Assembly (NCBI GenBank): GCA_964465145.1
Contig: CAYXJR010000050.1
Location: forward strand, 1-35,539
Length of the DNA stretch: 35,539 bases
Reading direction: 5' to 3'
From: JAUVKA01 sp964465145
GTDB lineage: Bacteria > Bacteroidota > Bacteroidia > Bacteroidales > UBA12481
A program made the position numbers and the translations under genes. Below the pieces are notes generated by a model, which was given only the letters and a program-made list of their open reading frames with translations, was not told where the DNA came from and ran no database searches. Within the stretch, counting starts at the first letter, position 1. The number at the start of each line of letters is the position of its first letter. Shown here piece after piece: positions 25,397 through 32,976 of this stretch.

Positions 25397-25423
25397 AAAA
25401 TTGATTATCAATAAATAAGATTG

Positions 25424-25451
25424 AAAGGCGGTCAGATGATCGCCTTTTTTT
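25424..25451 (+). terminator. Rho-independent terminator after the M28 pair
   Basis: AAAGGCGGTC (25424-25433) pairs with GATCGCCTTT (25438-25447) around the 4-nt loop AGAT, with one G-T pair, and leads into a run of T residues. It ends the M28 transcript and also lies at the 3' end of the opposite-strand gene that stops at 25452, so it may act in both directions, although the T-run is good only on the plus strand. Confidence 0.88.
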
Positions 25452-25952
25452 CTATTTACCTGGCCTCATAAGAAATCCGACTGTGGAAACCATCTGATGG
25501 TAAGTTCCCAATTCGTACCTTAGTTCTGCAAATATTAAAAAGGAATCAGAAAGCTTCAGCAGGCCCCCGCAGCCAGCGGAGGGATTTATAGCAAAATTGT
25601 GGTAAACCCGGTCATTACCATATCTATCGAAATCCAGATAACTTTTCAGAGTGGCTCCTGCAAGAGGATAAACAACAATCTCATCAGTAACTTCCAATTT
25701 GTAATGCAGATGCAGTCCGGCTGAATTGAGCAGTGTACCGGTATGAAATCTCGGAACGCTCAGATCTATATTAGGAACCATAACAAGCTCATCGGTGAGA
25801 CCAAATTCTGCCCTGGCACTCAGGCCAGGGTTATTTAACCAGGTACCATAAAATATTCCAGCTCCATATTTTAACTGAGCATTAGCAGATTGATTAACTG
25901 AAAATATAATAGATATACAAACAAAAAGAAATAATAAAGATTTTTTAAGCAT
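25452..25952 (-). CDS. Small outer-membrane beta-barrel-like protein
   Basis: A 166-residue protein from ATG 25952. The first 26 residues (MLKKSLLFLFVCISIIFSVN.. ending ANAQ) are a clear signal peptide. The mature part has alternating short beta strands with aromatic ends (YGAGIFYGTW, LHLHYKLEV, FAELRYELGTY) and a terminal strand TVGFLMRPGK, consistent with a small 8-strand barrel. No named family is recognised and the function is unknown. Longer in-frame starts (25979, or up to 26003) are possible by frame, but the one at 26003 falls within the -7 box, so translation from there is excluded. Confidence 0.75.
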   Translation of the reverse strand: MLKKSLLFLFVCISIIFSVNQSANAQLKYGAGIFYGTWLNNPGLSARAEFGLTDELVMVPNIDLSVPRFHTGTLLNSAGLHLHYKLEVTDEIVVYPLAGATLKSYLDFDRYGNDRVYHNFAINPSAGCGGLLKLSDSFLIFAELRYELGTYHQMVSTVGFLMRPGK

Positions 25953-26000
25953 GACAACCCGATTATAATTATTACTCATTGATCCTTGACCATACATGAC

Positions 26001-26008
26001 CAAATGTA
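26001..26008 (-). promoter_or_regulatory. Candidate -7 box of the small barrel protein gene
   Basis: Read on the minus strand this is TACATTTG (TAnnTTTG consensus), the same box as upstream of gcvT. It lies about 48 nt before ATG 25952. No upstream TTTG at the right spacing. Confidence 0.4.
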
Positions 26009-26105
26009 AGATTTTTGAGGAAAAGTTTAAAATGCCACATCGTTTAAAAAATAAATATTTGGGGGTTCAAGCTTACCGGGAATTATTCATACCTTGGGGT
26101 AAAAA

Positions 26106-26121
26106 CCAACAGACTTGTTGG
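26106..26121. repeat. Small hairpin in the leader of the kelch lipoprotein gene
   Basis: CCAACA (26106-26111) and TGTTGG (26116-26121) pair around the loop GACT, 16 nt before the ATG at 26138. It may affect translation or be chance; there is no T-run. Confidence 0.3.
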
Positions 26122-26137
26122 CTTAAGTTTGATAAAA

Positions 26138-27127
26138 ATGACAATTAAAAGATATCTGATATTCCTGGCTATTGTCAGCATAATGCTGATCCAGGCTTGT
26201 TCCAAATTGATTTACCCGGTTTATCCAATTCCGGATTATACAGGTACTATTGAATGGGAAGAAGTAAGCCAGGAAGCAGGATGGACTGGCAGGTGGGATC
26301 ATGCAGCGGTCAGTTTCCATGGTAAAATATGGATTCTAGGCGGGTATAATCCAGGTAATACTAAAAGTGACAGCTATCTGGAAGATGTTTGGAATAGCTC
26401 TAATGGTGAGAGCAGGGAGCTCATCAATGCTTCAGCTCCCTGGCATGGGCGCAGGGGCCATGCTGTTGTGGTTTTTGATGATGGGGACGGTGAATCCATA
26501 TTTCTGATAGGGGGATATTCAGTAGATGAACAAACAGGCTTCCGGCAATATAATAATGATGTATGGAATAGCAGTGATGGAATTAGCTGGGTGCAAATCA
26601 AAGCCAACAGCATTCCTGGTAGAACTTCTAAAAATGACTGGTCACCCCGCTTCAACCATAGATGCGAGGTTTTCAGCTATCAGGGCAAAAGTTACATCTA
26701 TCTTATTGCAGGGAGAGGAACTTATGGAAGCCATGATGAAGGTGGAGCACACCTGGATAAACCGGTGTATCAATGGCAGGAATTATGGAGCAGCGCAGAT
26801 GGGATCAACTGGGAAGCTGAAAATGATGAATTGAAATTCCCCCAGTCTTACCTTTACCGGACACAGCATCAAATAATTCATTATGCCGACTTTATCTGGG
26901 GATTCCCTGGAAAAAACAGTACATCGGTATATTTTTCAAATAGCCCTGACACTTACTCTATCTGGAAATTCGACAGCCATGGAAACTGGTCTGTTGACTC
27001 TGAGGGGCCGCCTTTCATGCCTGTTTACGGTTATGCATTGGTCCTCCACGACAATAAAATTTGGATATTAGGCGGCCACACCGCCAACCACGGGCCCTCC
27101 AACGCAGTGTGGTCGGGTAATTTGTAA
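26138..27127 (+). CDS. Kelch-repeat-like lipoprotein
   Basis: A 329-residue protein from ATG 26138. A hydrophobic N-terminus ends in a lipobox (MLIQAC, Cys near residue 21), so it is probably lipid-anchored. The rest shows four or five beta-propeller blades of the kelch type: WDHAAVSFHGKIWILGGY, GHAVVVF..SIFLIGGY, HRCEVF..YIYLIAGRG and YALVLHDNKIWILGGH, each followed by a Trp-Ser/Asn-Ser phrase (DVWNSSNG, DVWNSSDG, ELWSSADG). Kelch propellers usually bind ligands or sugars, or are structural; no catalytic function can be assigned. It is 29 nt upstream of the next gene, with which it probably forms an operon. Confidence 0.82.
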   Translation: MTIKRYLIFLAIVSIMLIQACSKLIYPVYPIPDYTGTIEWEEVSQEAGWTGRWDHAAVSFHGKIWILGGYNPGNTKSDSYLEDVWNSSNGESRELINASAPWHGRRGHAVVVFDDGDGESIFLIGGYSVDEQTGFRQYNNDVWNSSDGISWVQIKANSIPGRTSKNDWSPRFNHRCEVFSYQGKSYIYLIAGRGTYGSHDEGGAHLDKPVYQWQELWSSADGINWEAENDELKFPQSYLYRTQHQIIHYADFIWGFPGKNSTSVYFSNSPDTYSIWKFDSHGNWSVDSEGPPFMPVYGYALVLHDNKIWILGGHTANHGPSNAVWSGNL

Positions 27128-27156
27128 TTTCATATAAAGAAAAAGGAGCTTAAAAA

Positions 27157-28125
27157 ATAAAAAAAACACATATCATCCTGATGTTCTTAATTCTTTCGCA
27201 AACTGTCGATGCTCAGGAAGAAGGAGTATTTCAGTCATTTTTTTTCGGAGGCTGGGACTTGCAATTAATTGGAACAGATAATTTCTACCCCACTTACCTT
27301 GCCGATCCTTTGGCAGTAAGATTTGATATTTCCAGGCAGCAAATCCTATCGGGCAGTGTAGATGTACAGGATGGGGTTAACAAGGGTGAAGGATACCTTG
27401 GCAAACTTTCCATCAAGCCCGCTACCCGTATTTCTCTCCTAAGAATATCACCAAAAAACAATCCCCGTTTGGGAATTGAAATTGATATGGGTGTTGCTCT
27501 GCCCATAACAATGAGAAAGACTAACCACGACCTGATTGCGCTGGATGGGATATATTACATGGCTATTGCAGGAGCCCCCACTGAATGGCTGAGCCTGAGA
27601 CTGGCAAAACATCATATATGTACCCACCGCGGGGAGGAGTTCTGGGCTGGCTCTGTGAATGCACCAATAGATTTCGATCCCAGAATGTTCAATCTATATG
27701 TAAGGGACGATGTGATGTTTTCTGCAGCAATAAAACCATTATATTTTACTGGAAGGCCTGTATTAAATTTTCTTCAGGTTTATTCAGATTTTAGCGCCTA
27801 TATACCAGGGGAGGGCAAAATTGGAGTCAGGCAGAACAAGCCCAATACACAGGCATATTTTATTTTTCAGGGGGGAGCCGAAATAGAACATTACTTTAAG
27901 AGAAAATTCCTTGGAGGCATATTTGCCGCTCTTAATGTAAGTGCCTGGCAGGAAAACAATTATTCGCCAAACTATTCAGCCATGGCAGGGTATATATTTC
28001 CCCAAGCCCCTGACAAAAGGAAATTCAGGATAGGAATTAATTATTATAATGGGAGGTGGATCAATAATGAATTCTTTAATTATCATGAAGAATTCATTGC
28101 CTTTCACCTGGCAGCCGACTTGTAG
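27157..28125 (+). CDS. Exported protein, possibly DUF1207 family, with apparent ATA start
   Basis: A signal-peptide protein of about 322 residues. The only ATG near the start (27181) would leave a signal peptide without its basic end (MFLILSQTVDAQ). The same frame is open to an ATA at 27157, giving a classical signal (..KKTHIILMFLILSQTVDAQ), and a Shine-Dalgarno-like AAGGAG ends 8 nt before it (27143-27148). The stop TAA lies two codons upstream of this ATA, so no ATG or GTG is available further up. The mature protein is beta-rich, with the motif ..LSLRLAKHHICTHRGEEFW; I tentatively link it to DUF1207, whose function is unknown. The membership is less sure than the export. Co-transcribed with the kelch lipoprotein. 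Confidence 0.65.
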   Translation: MKKTHIILMFLILSQTVDAQEEGVFQSFFFGGWDLQLIGTDNFYPTYLADPLAVRFDISRQQILSGSVDVQDGVNKGEGYLGKLSIKPATRISLLRISPKNNPRLGIEIDMGVALPITMRKTNHDLIALDGIYYMAIAGAPTEWLSLRLAKHHICTHRGEEFWAGSVNAPIDFDPRMFNLYVRDDVMFSAAIKPLYFTGRPVLNFLQVYSDFSAYIPGEGKIGVRQNKPNTQAYFIFQGGAEIEHYFKRKFLGGIFAALNVSAWQENNYSPNYSAMAGYIFPQAPDKRKFRIGINYYNGRWINNEFFNYHEEFIAFHLAADL

Positions 28126-28153
28126 ATATTACTGAAATATGGTAATAATCAAT

Positions 28154-28705
28154 TTAATTGTCGAACCAGTAAAAGCGATCAGTTTGCTTTCCAACTGTTT
28201 CAAGCCATTTAACAACTTTTTCTGTTTTTGAATGACTGTTGGTCATCATAATATCACCTCTGGAAGCCAGCAATACCCTGCTGTATTTTTCTTCACTGCT
28301 ATCCCATACATAAACATACAATACTCCCATTCCTGCATCTGCCATATACAGATCCGAGGTATCCACCGGGGCACCTTGTATTTCAAAACGATCATCGAAA
28401 TACTTATTCAGGTAATAGCTGTTAACCTTAAAATATGTTGTGTCTGATTGGTCCAGGTTTTCCAACAACTCCGCCTTGCTCAGCAATCCATTTTCGTCGG
28501 GATGATTCCAGATATCTGGCCGAAAGTATCCTCTCACCCTATTATGAGCGTCTATCATCCATCCTAGATGCTGGTATCCCCATGCATTGTTAATAAATTC
28601 ATATTCAAACAGAATTGGCTGGGATAAATCAGGATCCAAATCATTTTTGCGGCATGATACAGCTAAGGCAACAATGACTAGTGAGATAACAAGGTTTTTA
28701 GTCAT
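28154..28705 (-). CDS. Lipoprotein of unknown function
   Basis: A 183-residue protein. The N-terminus (MTKNLVISLVIVALAVSCRK) is a lipoprotein signal with lipobox LAVSC (Cys18). The remainder is acidic and rich in Asn, Asp and Tyr, with two Trp-rich stretches (NAWGYQHLGWMIDAHNRVRG and FRPDIWNHPDENGLL) and a segment LYVYVWDSSEEKYSRVLLASRGD. I do not recognise a family. It is 16 nt downstream of the frameshifted small gene and 246 nt downstream of the 82-residue gene, so it probably belongs to one short operon with them. Confidence 0.75.
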   Translation of the reverse strand: MTKNLVISLVIVALAVSCRKNDLDPDLSQPILFEYEFINNAWGYQHLGWMIDAHNRVRGYFRPDIWNHPDENGLLSKAELLENLDQSDTTYFKVNSYYLNKYFDDRFEIQGAPVDTSDLYMADAGMGVLYVYVWDSSEEKYSRVLLASRGDIMMTNSHSKTEKVVKWLETVGKQTDRFYWFDN

Positions 28706-28721
28706 AATGAATTTTTAATTA

Positions 28722-28939
28722 TTAGCAAAAATAATGCCACGGTCTGGGTATCTCGATAATCAGGAATTTATTGCCCGGATAACCACCTGGTTCCATCTCA
28801 CCGGTCTCGAAAAAGTCAATTGTTATCTCTTTGATGTACTTGCTGCGCTCGATTTGGTTCTCATATTCTTCTTTATTACCGTTCAGGCCTTTTCGGTAAA
28901 GAGATCAGTTGCATGCTTGAATGGTCTATCAAGCACCAT
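28722..28939 (-). pseudogene. Small gene interrupted by a -1 frameshift
   Basis: ATG 28939-28937 opens a frame (MVLDRPFKHATDLFTEKA) that ends at TGA 28885-28883. The -1 frame, open from TCT 28904, reads on as KGLNGNKEEYENQIERSKY.. to a stop at 28724-28722, ending IEIPRPWHYFC. Joined by a one-base shift back near 28886-28894 (GAAAAGGCC) they make a smooth 72-residue protein: strongly charged middle, then beta-type residues. The piece lies 12 nt after the stop of the 82-residue gene and 16 nt before the lipoprotein, so its place in the operon is right. The cause may be a mutation, an assembly error in the A4G2C2 run, or programmed slippage. No known family is recognised. Confidence 0.6.
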
Positions 28940-28951
28940 CACCTCTAAAAA

Positions 28952-29200
28952 TTACTTGCCCATCATTGAAATGGATATCAATACACCCTTTTTATCCATT
29001 TCTATTGATTTGTAAACTCGATTTCTTGCAGCCAGCCTGGCAGAAGGCAGGGCGGCATCATCGTCGAAAAAACTGACCTTAACGATCCAGTGGTCGTTCT
29101 CATCAATAGAATTTACCCCTTCAATTCTGAGAGATTCAGCATTTGGAAGAAACATATCCAAATGTTCCTTTGCTTTAGTAATAGCCTCTGTTGCGTTCAT
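28952..29200 (-). CDS. Small protein of unknown function, PepSY-like layout
   Basis: An 82-residue protein from ATG 29200 (MNATEAITKAKEHLDMFLP). A longer in-frame start (TTG 29266) lies inside the tRNA terminator and is rejected. The order helix, loop, two beta strands (HWIVKVSFFDDD), a charged segment, and a strand pair (RVYKSIEMDKKGVLISISMM) recalls the PepSY fold, but similarity is too weak to name it. No signal peptide is visible, so it may be cytoplasmic. First gene of a short minus-strand unit. Confidence 0.65.
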   Translation of the reverse strand: MNATEAITKAKEHLDMFLPNAESLRIEGVNSIDENDHWIVKVSFFDDDAALPSARLAARNRVYKSIEMDKKGVLISISMMGK

Positions 29201-29264
29201 AAGCTTATGGATTGAAGGGAAAATTACTAAAAGATGGTGAATATTGGATAAATCTTTTGAGCCC

Positions 29265-29303
29265 AAAAAGCGAAGCCCCTCAAGCGTGCGCTCTCGGGGC
29301 TTC
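29265..29303 (-). terminator. Terminator of the tRNA-Asp transcript
   Basis: On the minus strand GAAGCCCC (29303-29296) pairs with GGGGCTTC (29279-29272), with an inner AGCG/CGCT stem in the loop, followed by GCTTTTT. It begins 14 nt after the tRNA 3' end. It also marks the 82-residue gene as a separate transcript. Confidence 0.85.
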
Positions 29304-29317
29304 TTCTCCTCTACTCG

Positions 29318-29391
29318 CGGTCACGACGAGACTCGAACTCGCGACCTCCGGCGTGACAGGCCGGCATTCTAACCAACTGAACTACATGACC
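29318..29391 (-). tRNA. tRNA-Asp (GTC)
   Basis: All arms are seen on the minus strand: acceptor stem GGTCATG/CGTGACC, a four-pair D stem, anticodon stem CCGGC/GCCGG with the 7-nt loop CTGTCAC and anticodon GTC, T stem GCGAG/CTCGT with loop TTCGAGT, and discriminator G. The 3' CCA is not encoded (the next bases read CGA), so CCA is added by the nucleotidyltransferase after RNase Z cleavage. Confidence 0.96.
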
Positions 29392-29405
29392 AGTATGAGT
29401 GGGTG

Positions 29406-29413
29406 CAAAAATA
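29406..29413 (-). promoter_or_regulatory. Candidate -7 box of the tRNA-Asp gene
   Basis: TATTTTTG on the minus strand fits TAnnTTTG and lies 14 nt before the tRNA 5' end. Nineteen nt further upstream is TTTA, close to the TTTG consensus. Confidence 0.5.
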
Positions 29414-29492
29414 GAAAATTTTTTCATTACATAAATACTTTATTTTATTTTTTTACCTTTATCAGTCCCCCTTTTACATTGTTTTATGTACC

Positions 29493-29945
29493 ATGTTCCG
29501 AATCATTGTTTTCTGTTTTCTTTCATTTATCCTCTTATTGGGCTCCTGCGATTTAATCGATGGACCTCAGGAAGAACAAGTGCTTCCTCCTGATACCACA
29601 GGAACTGTAATTTTCGATTTTACGATCCCCAGGTATAGAGGTATACCGAATTATATTATTGAAATCGATAGCACAATAGATAGATATCACCTTAATATTT
29701 ATGAAAACGAAGAAGACCTTAAGATTGGAGAATATATCCTGTGCGCTGGTGTGGCCAGGATTAAACAGTTTTATACCTTCACAATGAAACCTGGGAATTA
29801 TTTCTACGAAGCCGCCATTATATGCACAGCAAGTCAGGATCTTTGTGAATTTGTAGGATTTCCGGTAGGTGAGAACATGGTTTGGTCGTATGGTATTTTT
29901 AAGGTGGTTTTGGATTCCACTACTTCGGTTGATATTGAATTTTGA
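29493..29945 (+). CDS. Small lipoprotein of unknown function
   Basis: A 150-residue protein with an N-terminal lipoprotein signal (MFRIIVFCFLSFILLLGSC, lipobox LLGSC, Cys19). The mature part is rich in beta-type residues, with an acidic Pro/Gln patch just after the Cys (DGPQEEQVLPPD), a typical flexible tether, and three further Cys (in YILCAG, IICTAS and DLCEF). The layout TGTVIFDFTIPRYRG..NYIIEI and the strand-rich body suggest an Ig-like or jelly-roll domain, which is inference. No family recognised. It stands alone between a tRNA gene on the other strand and a repeat-containing spacer. Confidence 0.75.
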   Translation: MFRIIVFCFLSFILLLGSCDLIDGPQEEQVLPPDTTGTVIFDFTIPRYRGIPNYIIEIDSTIDRYHLNIYENEEDLKIGEYILCAGVARIKQFYTFTMKPGNYFYEAAIICTASQDLCEFVGFPVGENMVWSYGIFKVVLDSTTSVDIEF

Positions 29946-29974
29946 CCAATGTCCTCTTGCCTTGACTCTGTTAA

Positions 29975-30040
29975 TCCCCTACGGGGAATAAAATCATAGG
30001 GTTGATGCTATTTTCTACAATTGTTAAACCGCTACGCGGT
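29975..30040. repeat. Twin short hairpins with TAC loops
   Basis: TCCCCTACGGGGA (29975-29987) and ACCGCTACGCGGT (30028-30040) are two perfect 5-bp hairpins with the same TAC loop, 40 nt apart. Pairs of CCxCTACGxGG-type hairpins are a known type of dispersed intergenic repeat in Bacteroidota genomes; this looks like one copy. No coding or mobile function is assigned. Confidence 0.5.
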
Positions 30041-30124
30041 AAATTCAATTCATCAATTAGCCCAAGAGACAATCAGCCAATTACTTAATTCCTTGAATTT
30101 AATTCTTTAAACCTACTTTTGCTT

Positions 30125-30158
30125 TCCTGCCTTCCTGCCCTACTGCCCTACTTTAGCC
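30125..30158. repeat. Degenerate 7-8 nt tandem repeat after the phosphoesterase gene
   Basis: Imperfect copies of TTCCTGCC / CTACTGCC run up to the stop of the phosphoesterase gene (30159-30161). A looser AAT/CAATTA-rich stretch precedes it at 30042-30090. This belongs to the simple-repeat spacers of this part of the window. Confidence 0.4.
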
Positions 30159-32939
30159 CTATTTGTTTTCCTTTCTCCATTCGTCGAGTTCTTTGCTTTC
30201 ACGGAGCATATCTTCAATCTTATCTATCTCGGGTGAATCTTCCATAGCTTTCCAATTGAAATTCTCATCAAATGGATTTAGTGCTTTCTGGGGATCAAAG
30301 ATTCGAGGATCCACGGGGATAGCTTTATAGGGTGCAAAGTCAGGCTCGGCGGTAAAGAAATCAGCAAAATCCCTGGCCCCTGTATCAAATTGATTCAGAT
30401 TCGGGATGCCCATGATATTCCAAAAGGTCTTGAAAATACTACCAAAGCTATAATGCTGGTGCGACACATAATTCCTTTTCGAATAGGGAGATATTACAAG
30501 AAGCAAGCTACGGTGAGCATCAATATGGTCTATCCCACCCTGAGCATCGTCCTCGGTAATTACAATCATCATGTTCTCCCAGTATTTGGTATGCGACAAG
30601 AATTCTACCAGCCGTCCGATAGCAAGGTCATTATCCATCATATAACTTTCCCTGACGGGGTATCCGGCATCGGGACGGTTACCTGCTCCATGATCATTGG
30701 GGACAATCACCGTAAGCAATTGAGGTAGTTCTTCTTTCCCATCTGCCCAACGGTTATTATATTCCTCTATAAACATGTCGATCCTGAACTGATCGGGGAT
30801 GGCCATGTTAAAGGTTGGATAGATCCTTGAGGTACGGTCGTAAAGCGGGCTTGGCATAGGGTAATTTGCGATATGCTTTATCCCTGTGTATTTATACTCC
30901 GGCTTATAGGAGCCCGGTTCGAACATAATTCCGAATCCAAAATTAAACAAAGAAATCCCATGGCGTTCCACATGGTCCCACATTGAACCGGCTTCGTTGT
31001 AATCTTCAGGGTAAATAGCACCTGCAGCGCCAGTGAAACTCAGTGCACCAGGAGCCTTTGAATTAGCACGGTAAGAACGATTACCTCCATAATTAGCTAC
31101 TGTAGTGGCCTCAACCCATTCGTTCGGATAAGTATTAGCCAGCCATCGGTGGCCATCTGCCGACACGTCCGAGTCGACATAGAAATTATCAGAAGTGCCA
31201 AATTGGGCTGCCAGGGCCAGGTGATTAGGAGTAACCGTAATATCCTTGACAGCTTCCCCTTTAGGGATTTGTACATCCACATGCATCCCATAACGTGCTA
31301 TGGTTGGATCACCCTTGCCAGCCGGAACCTGACCGAATACCTCATCATATGTACGGTTTTCCTTGGAAATAAATACAATATGCTTTATTGGAGATTCTTT
31401 TTGCCCGCCATATAGGGGCAATGGATTGTTTTCTCTCCAATCAAGGCCTGCATCACTGGTTCTTATGAAATTGAAATTATTGCTGACGACTCCGTCTGTA
31501 AGCTCTTTTAATTGTCTTATGGATGGTATAGGGATCACAGAAACCGAGCCTTTCATCAGGCTGCCGATATAGCTGCCCTCCGGCCCTCTTATGAAAGTCT
31601 CGCCCCCATTGGGACCACTACCATAGCCTTTTGCGTTTGCAACAATGAGGTTTTGCCCGTCGGGAGTCACTGCCAGTTTGGAGGGAAACCAACCGGCCGG
31701 AATATGGCCGATCAGCTTAAGGCTTGGGATATCTATCACACCGATAGCATTTATTCCGGATTCAGCAACATATAAGGTTGTTTGATCTGGCGAAACTGCC
31801 AATCCGAAGGGTATCATCCCGCGAAACCTATCGACCCGGGGATCCAGAGGTAAAGATATTGTAGCCACCACGGTATCCACCCTGGGATCAATCACAGAAA
31901 TGTTATCGTTGCTCCCATTGCTGACAAAGACATACTGATCTGTGGCCACCAGCGAATTAGGACTGGCTCCACCTACCGCCGGAATATCCTCGACCATTTC
32001 ACCAACAAGATTGCCTGTCTTGGTTTTTGCTATCACTTTGGGACCTCCTCCAGCTTTCAGATCTATAGTCCAAACCGAAAATGACTCCGCAACATTTGGA
32101 TCTCCCAGACCTGGAATATCCACTGATTCAGTATGAATCCCGTCCCTGGAATCCGGGGTGTTATAAGCAAAAGCCGGGTAATCCAGAGCGGTAGCATCGA
32201 GGCTGTCGGGATTAAGACTGGCAACCCTGGAATACTCAAACATGCCCACATTGGCTACATATACACGATTTTCGTCTGGTGACAGACAAATTCCGAAAGG
32301 GTACCTCCCGGTCGGAACCCGGTTTATGACCTGCTGTTTCTCCAGATCAATCTCCAGCATAATAAAATTGATCTGGTCAACCACATAAAGGCGGGTTCCC
32401 ATCTTGTTAATTTTCATATCGCCCAGGTAACCATGGGTGTAATCAACTCCATTCAAAACGGTTGCGCAATCGATAAATCCTTTTGACAGGCCCGTTTCAG
32501 TCCCGAACAAATATATACGGTTTGCCTGTCCTCCGGCTGCATAAACTGTTTGGTTATCCGGAGAAATAGCTATTCCCATAAACACAGAAGCAAGTACTCC
32601 CTTGTCGGTTGAGCTGCCTTCAGGTATCTGCCTGATTTGCGGGTCTCCGGTATGGATATTCTTCAGGATACTGATTGACAATGGACTGGTACCGGAATTG
32701 GCAGTTACAGCGATAGAACCGTCCAGGCTAAGAGCAAGGCCGTATGGATGAGGGGCCACCCTGTATGTTTTTCCAGCAGGCTGCACTAATCTTCCGTTTG
32801 GGATTACTGATATCCCAAGGGTATCCATAAGGCAGTATTGGTCGCCAGCTGGTGGGACTGCAATATATTGATCATGTTTGCCAGTATTACAACTTCCCAG
32901 AAGGAATGCCGATAATAATAGAGCTATTGCTTTTTTCAT
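30159..32939 (-). CDS. Beta-propeller and phosphoesterase-domain lipoprotein
   Basis: A 926-residue protein with a lipoprotein signal (lipobox LLGSC, Cys17). Residues about 40-480 hold repeated YVTN-type propeller units (for example YGLALSLDGSIAVTANSG, FGICLSPDENRVYVANVG, FGLAVSPDQTTLYVAESG). From about 517 to 880 is a phosphoesterase domain of the type shared with acid phosphatases and phospholipase C: HIVFISKENRTYDEVFGQ, HLALAAQFGTSDNFYVDSDVS, VIVPNDHGAG, VITEDDAQGGIDHIDAHRS. The phosphoesterase metal and active-site residues look present (Glu527/Asn528, and Asp/His in the last motif). The real substrate is unknown. It probably sits on the outer membrane. The 214-nt spacer upstream is full of repeats. 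Confidence 0.87.
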   Translation of the reverse strand: MKKAIALLLSAFLLGSCNTGKHDQYIAVPPAGDQYCLMDTLGISVIPNGRLVQPAGKTYRVAPHPYGLALSLDGSIAVTANSGTSPLSISILKNIHTGDPQIRQIPEGSSTDKGVLASVFMGIAISPDNQTVYAAGGQANRIYLFGTETGLSKGFIDCATVLNGVDYTHGYLGDMKINKMGTRLYVVDQINFIMLEIDLEKQQVINRVPTGRYPFGICLSPDENRVYVANVGMFEYSRVASLNPDSLDATALDYPAFAYNTPDSRDGIHTESVDIPGLGDPNVAESFSVWTIDLKAGGGPKVIAKTKTGNLVGEMVEDIPAVGGASPNSLVATDQYVFVSNGSNDNISVIDPRVDTVVATISLPLDPRVDRFRGMIPFGLAVSPDQTTLYVAESGINAIGVIDIPSLKLIGHIPAGWFPSKLAVTPDGQNLIVANAKGYGSGPNGGETFIRGPEGSYIGSLMKGSVSVIPIPSIRQLKELTDGVVSNNFNFIRTSDAGLDWRENNPLPLYGGQKESPIKHIVFISKENRTYDEVFGQVPAGKGDPTIARYGMHVDVQIPKGEAVKDITVTPNHLALAAQFGTSDNFYVDSDVSADGHRWLANTYPNEWVEATTVANYGGNRSYRANSKAPGALSFTGAAGAIYPEDYNEAGSMWDHVERHGISLFNFGFGIMFEPGSYKPEYKYTGIKHIANYPMPSPLYDRTSRIYPTFNMAIPDQFRIDMFIEEYNNRWADGKEELPQLLTVIVPNDHGAGNRPDAGYPVRESYMMDNDLAIGRLVEFLSHTKYWENMMIVITEDDAQGGIDHIDAHRSLLLVISPYSKRNYVSHQHYSFGSIFKTFWNIMGIPNLNQFDTGARDFADFFTAEPDFAPYKAIPVDPRIFDPQKALNPFDENFNWKAMEDSPEIDKIEDMLRESKELDEWRKENK

Positions 32940-32976
32940 GATATTCCTTTTTCATTATTTTACAACCTTCAAAGGG

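Noticed and set aside
28126..28153. Bidirectional terminator between the ends of 27157-28125 and 28154-28705
   Set aside because: Only a weak AT hairpin (TATTAC/GTAATA, 28127-28147) with no T-run.
28886..28894. Programmed -1 frameshift as the firm explanation
   Set aside because: The GAAAAGG site lacks a full X XXY YYZ heptamer and no downstream stem-loop was established, so I keep it only as a possibility.
28734..29015. Plus-strand open frame of 93 codons
   Set aside because: It is antisense to the frameshifted small gene and the 82-residue gene, whose minus-strand reading has better context (operon spacing, protein-like composition).
29318..29391. Integrated element at tRNA-Asp
   Set aside because: There is no integrase, and no duplicate of the tRNA 3' end in the window.
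29212..29556. Plus-strand open frame of 114 codons
   Set aside because: It crosses the tRNA-Asp gene and its terminator and overlaps the lipoprotein start at 29493, so it is not a gene.
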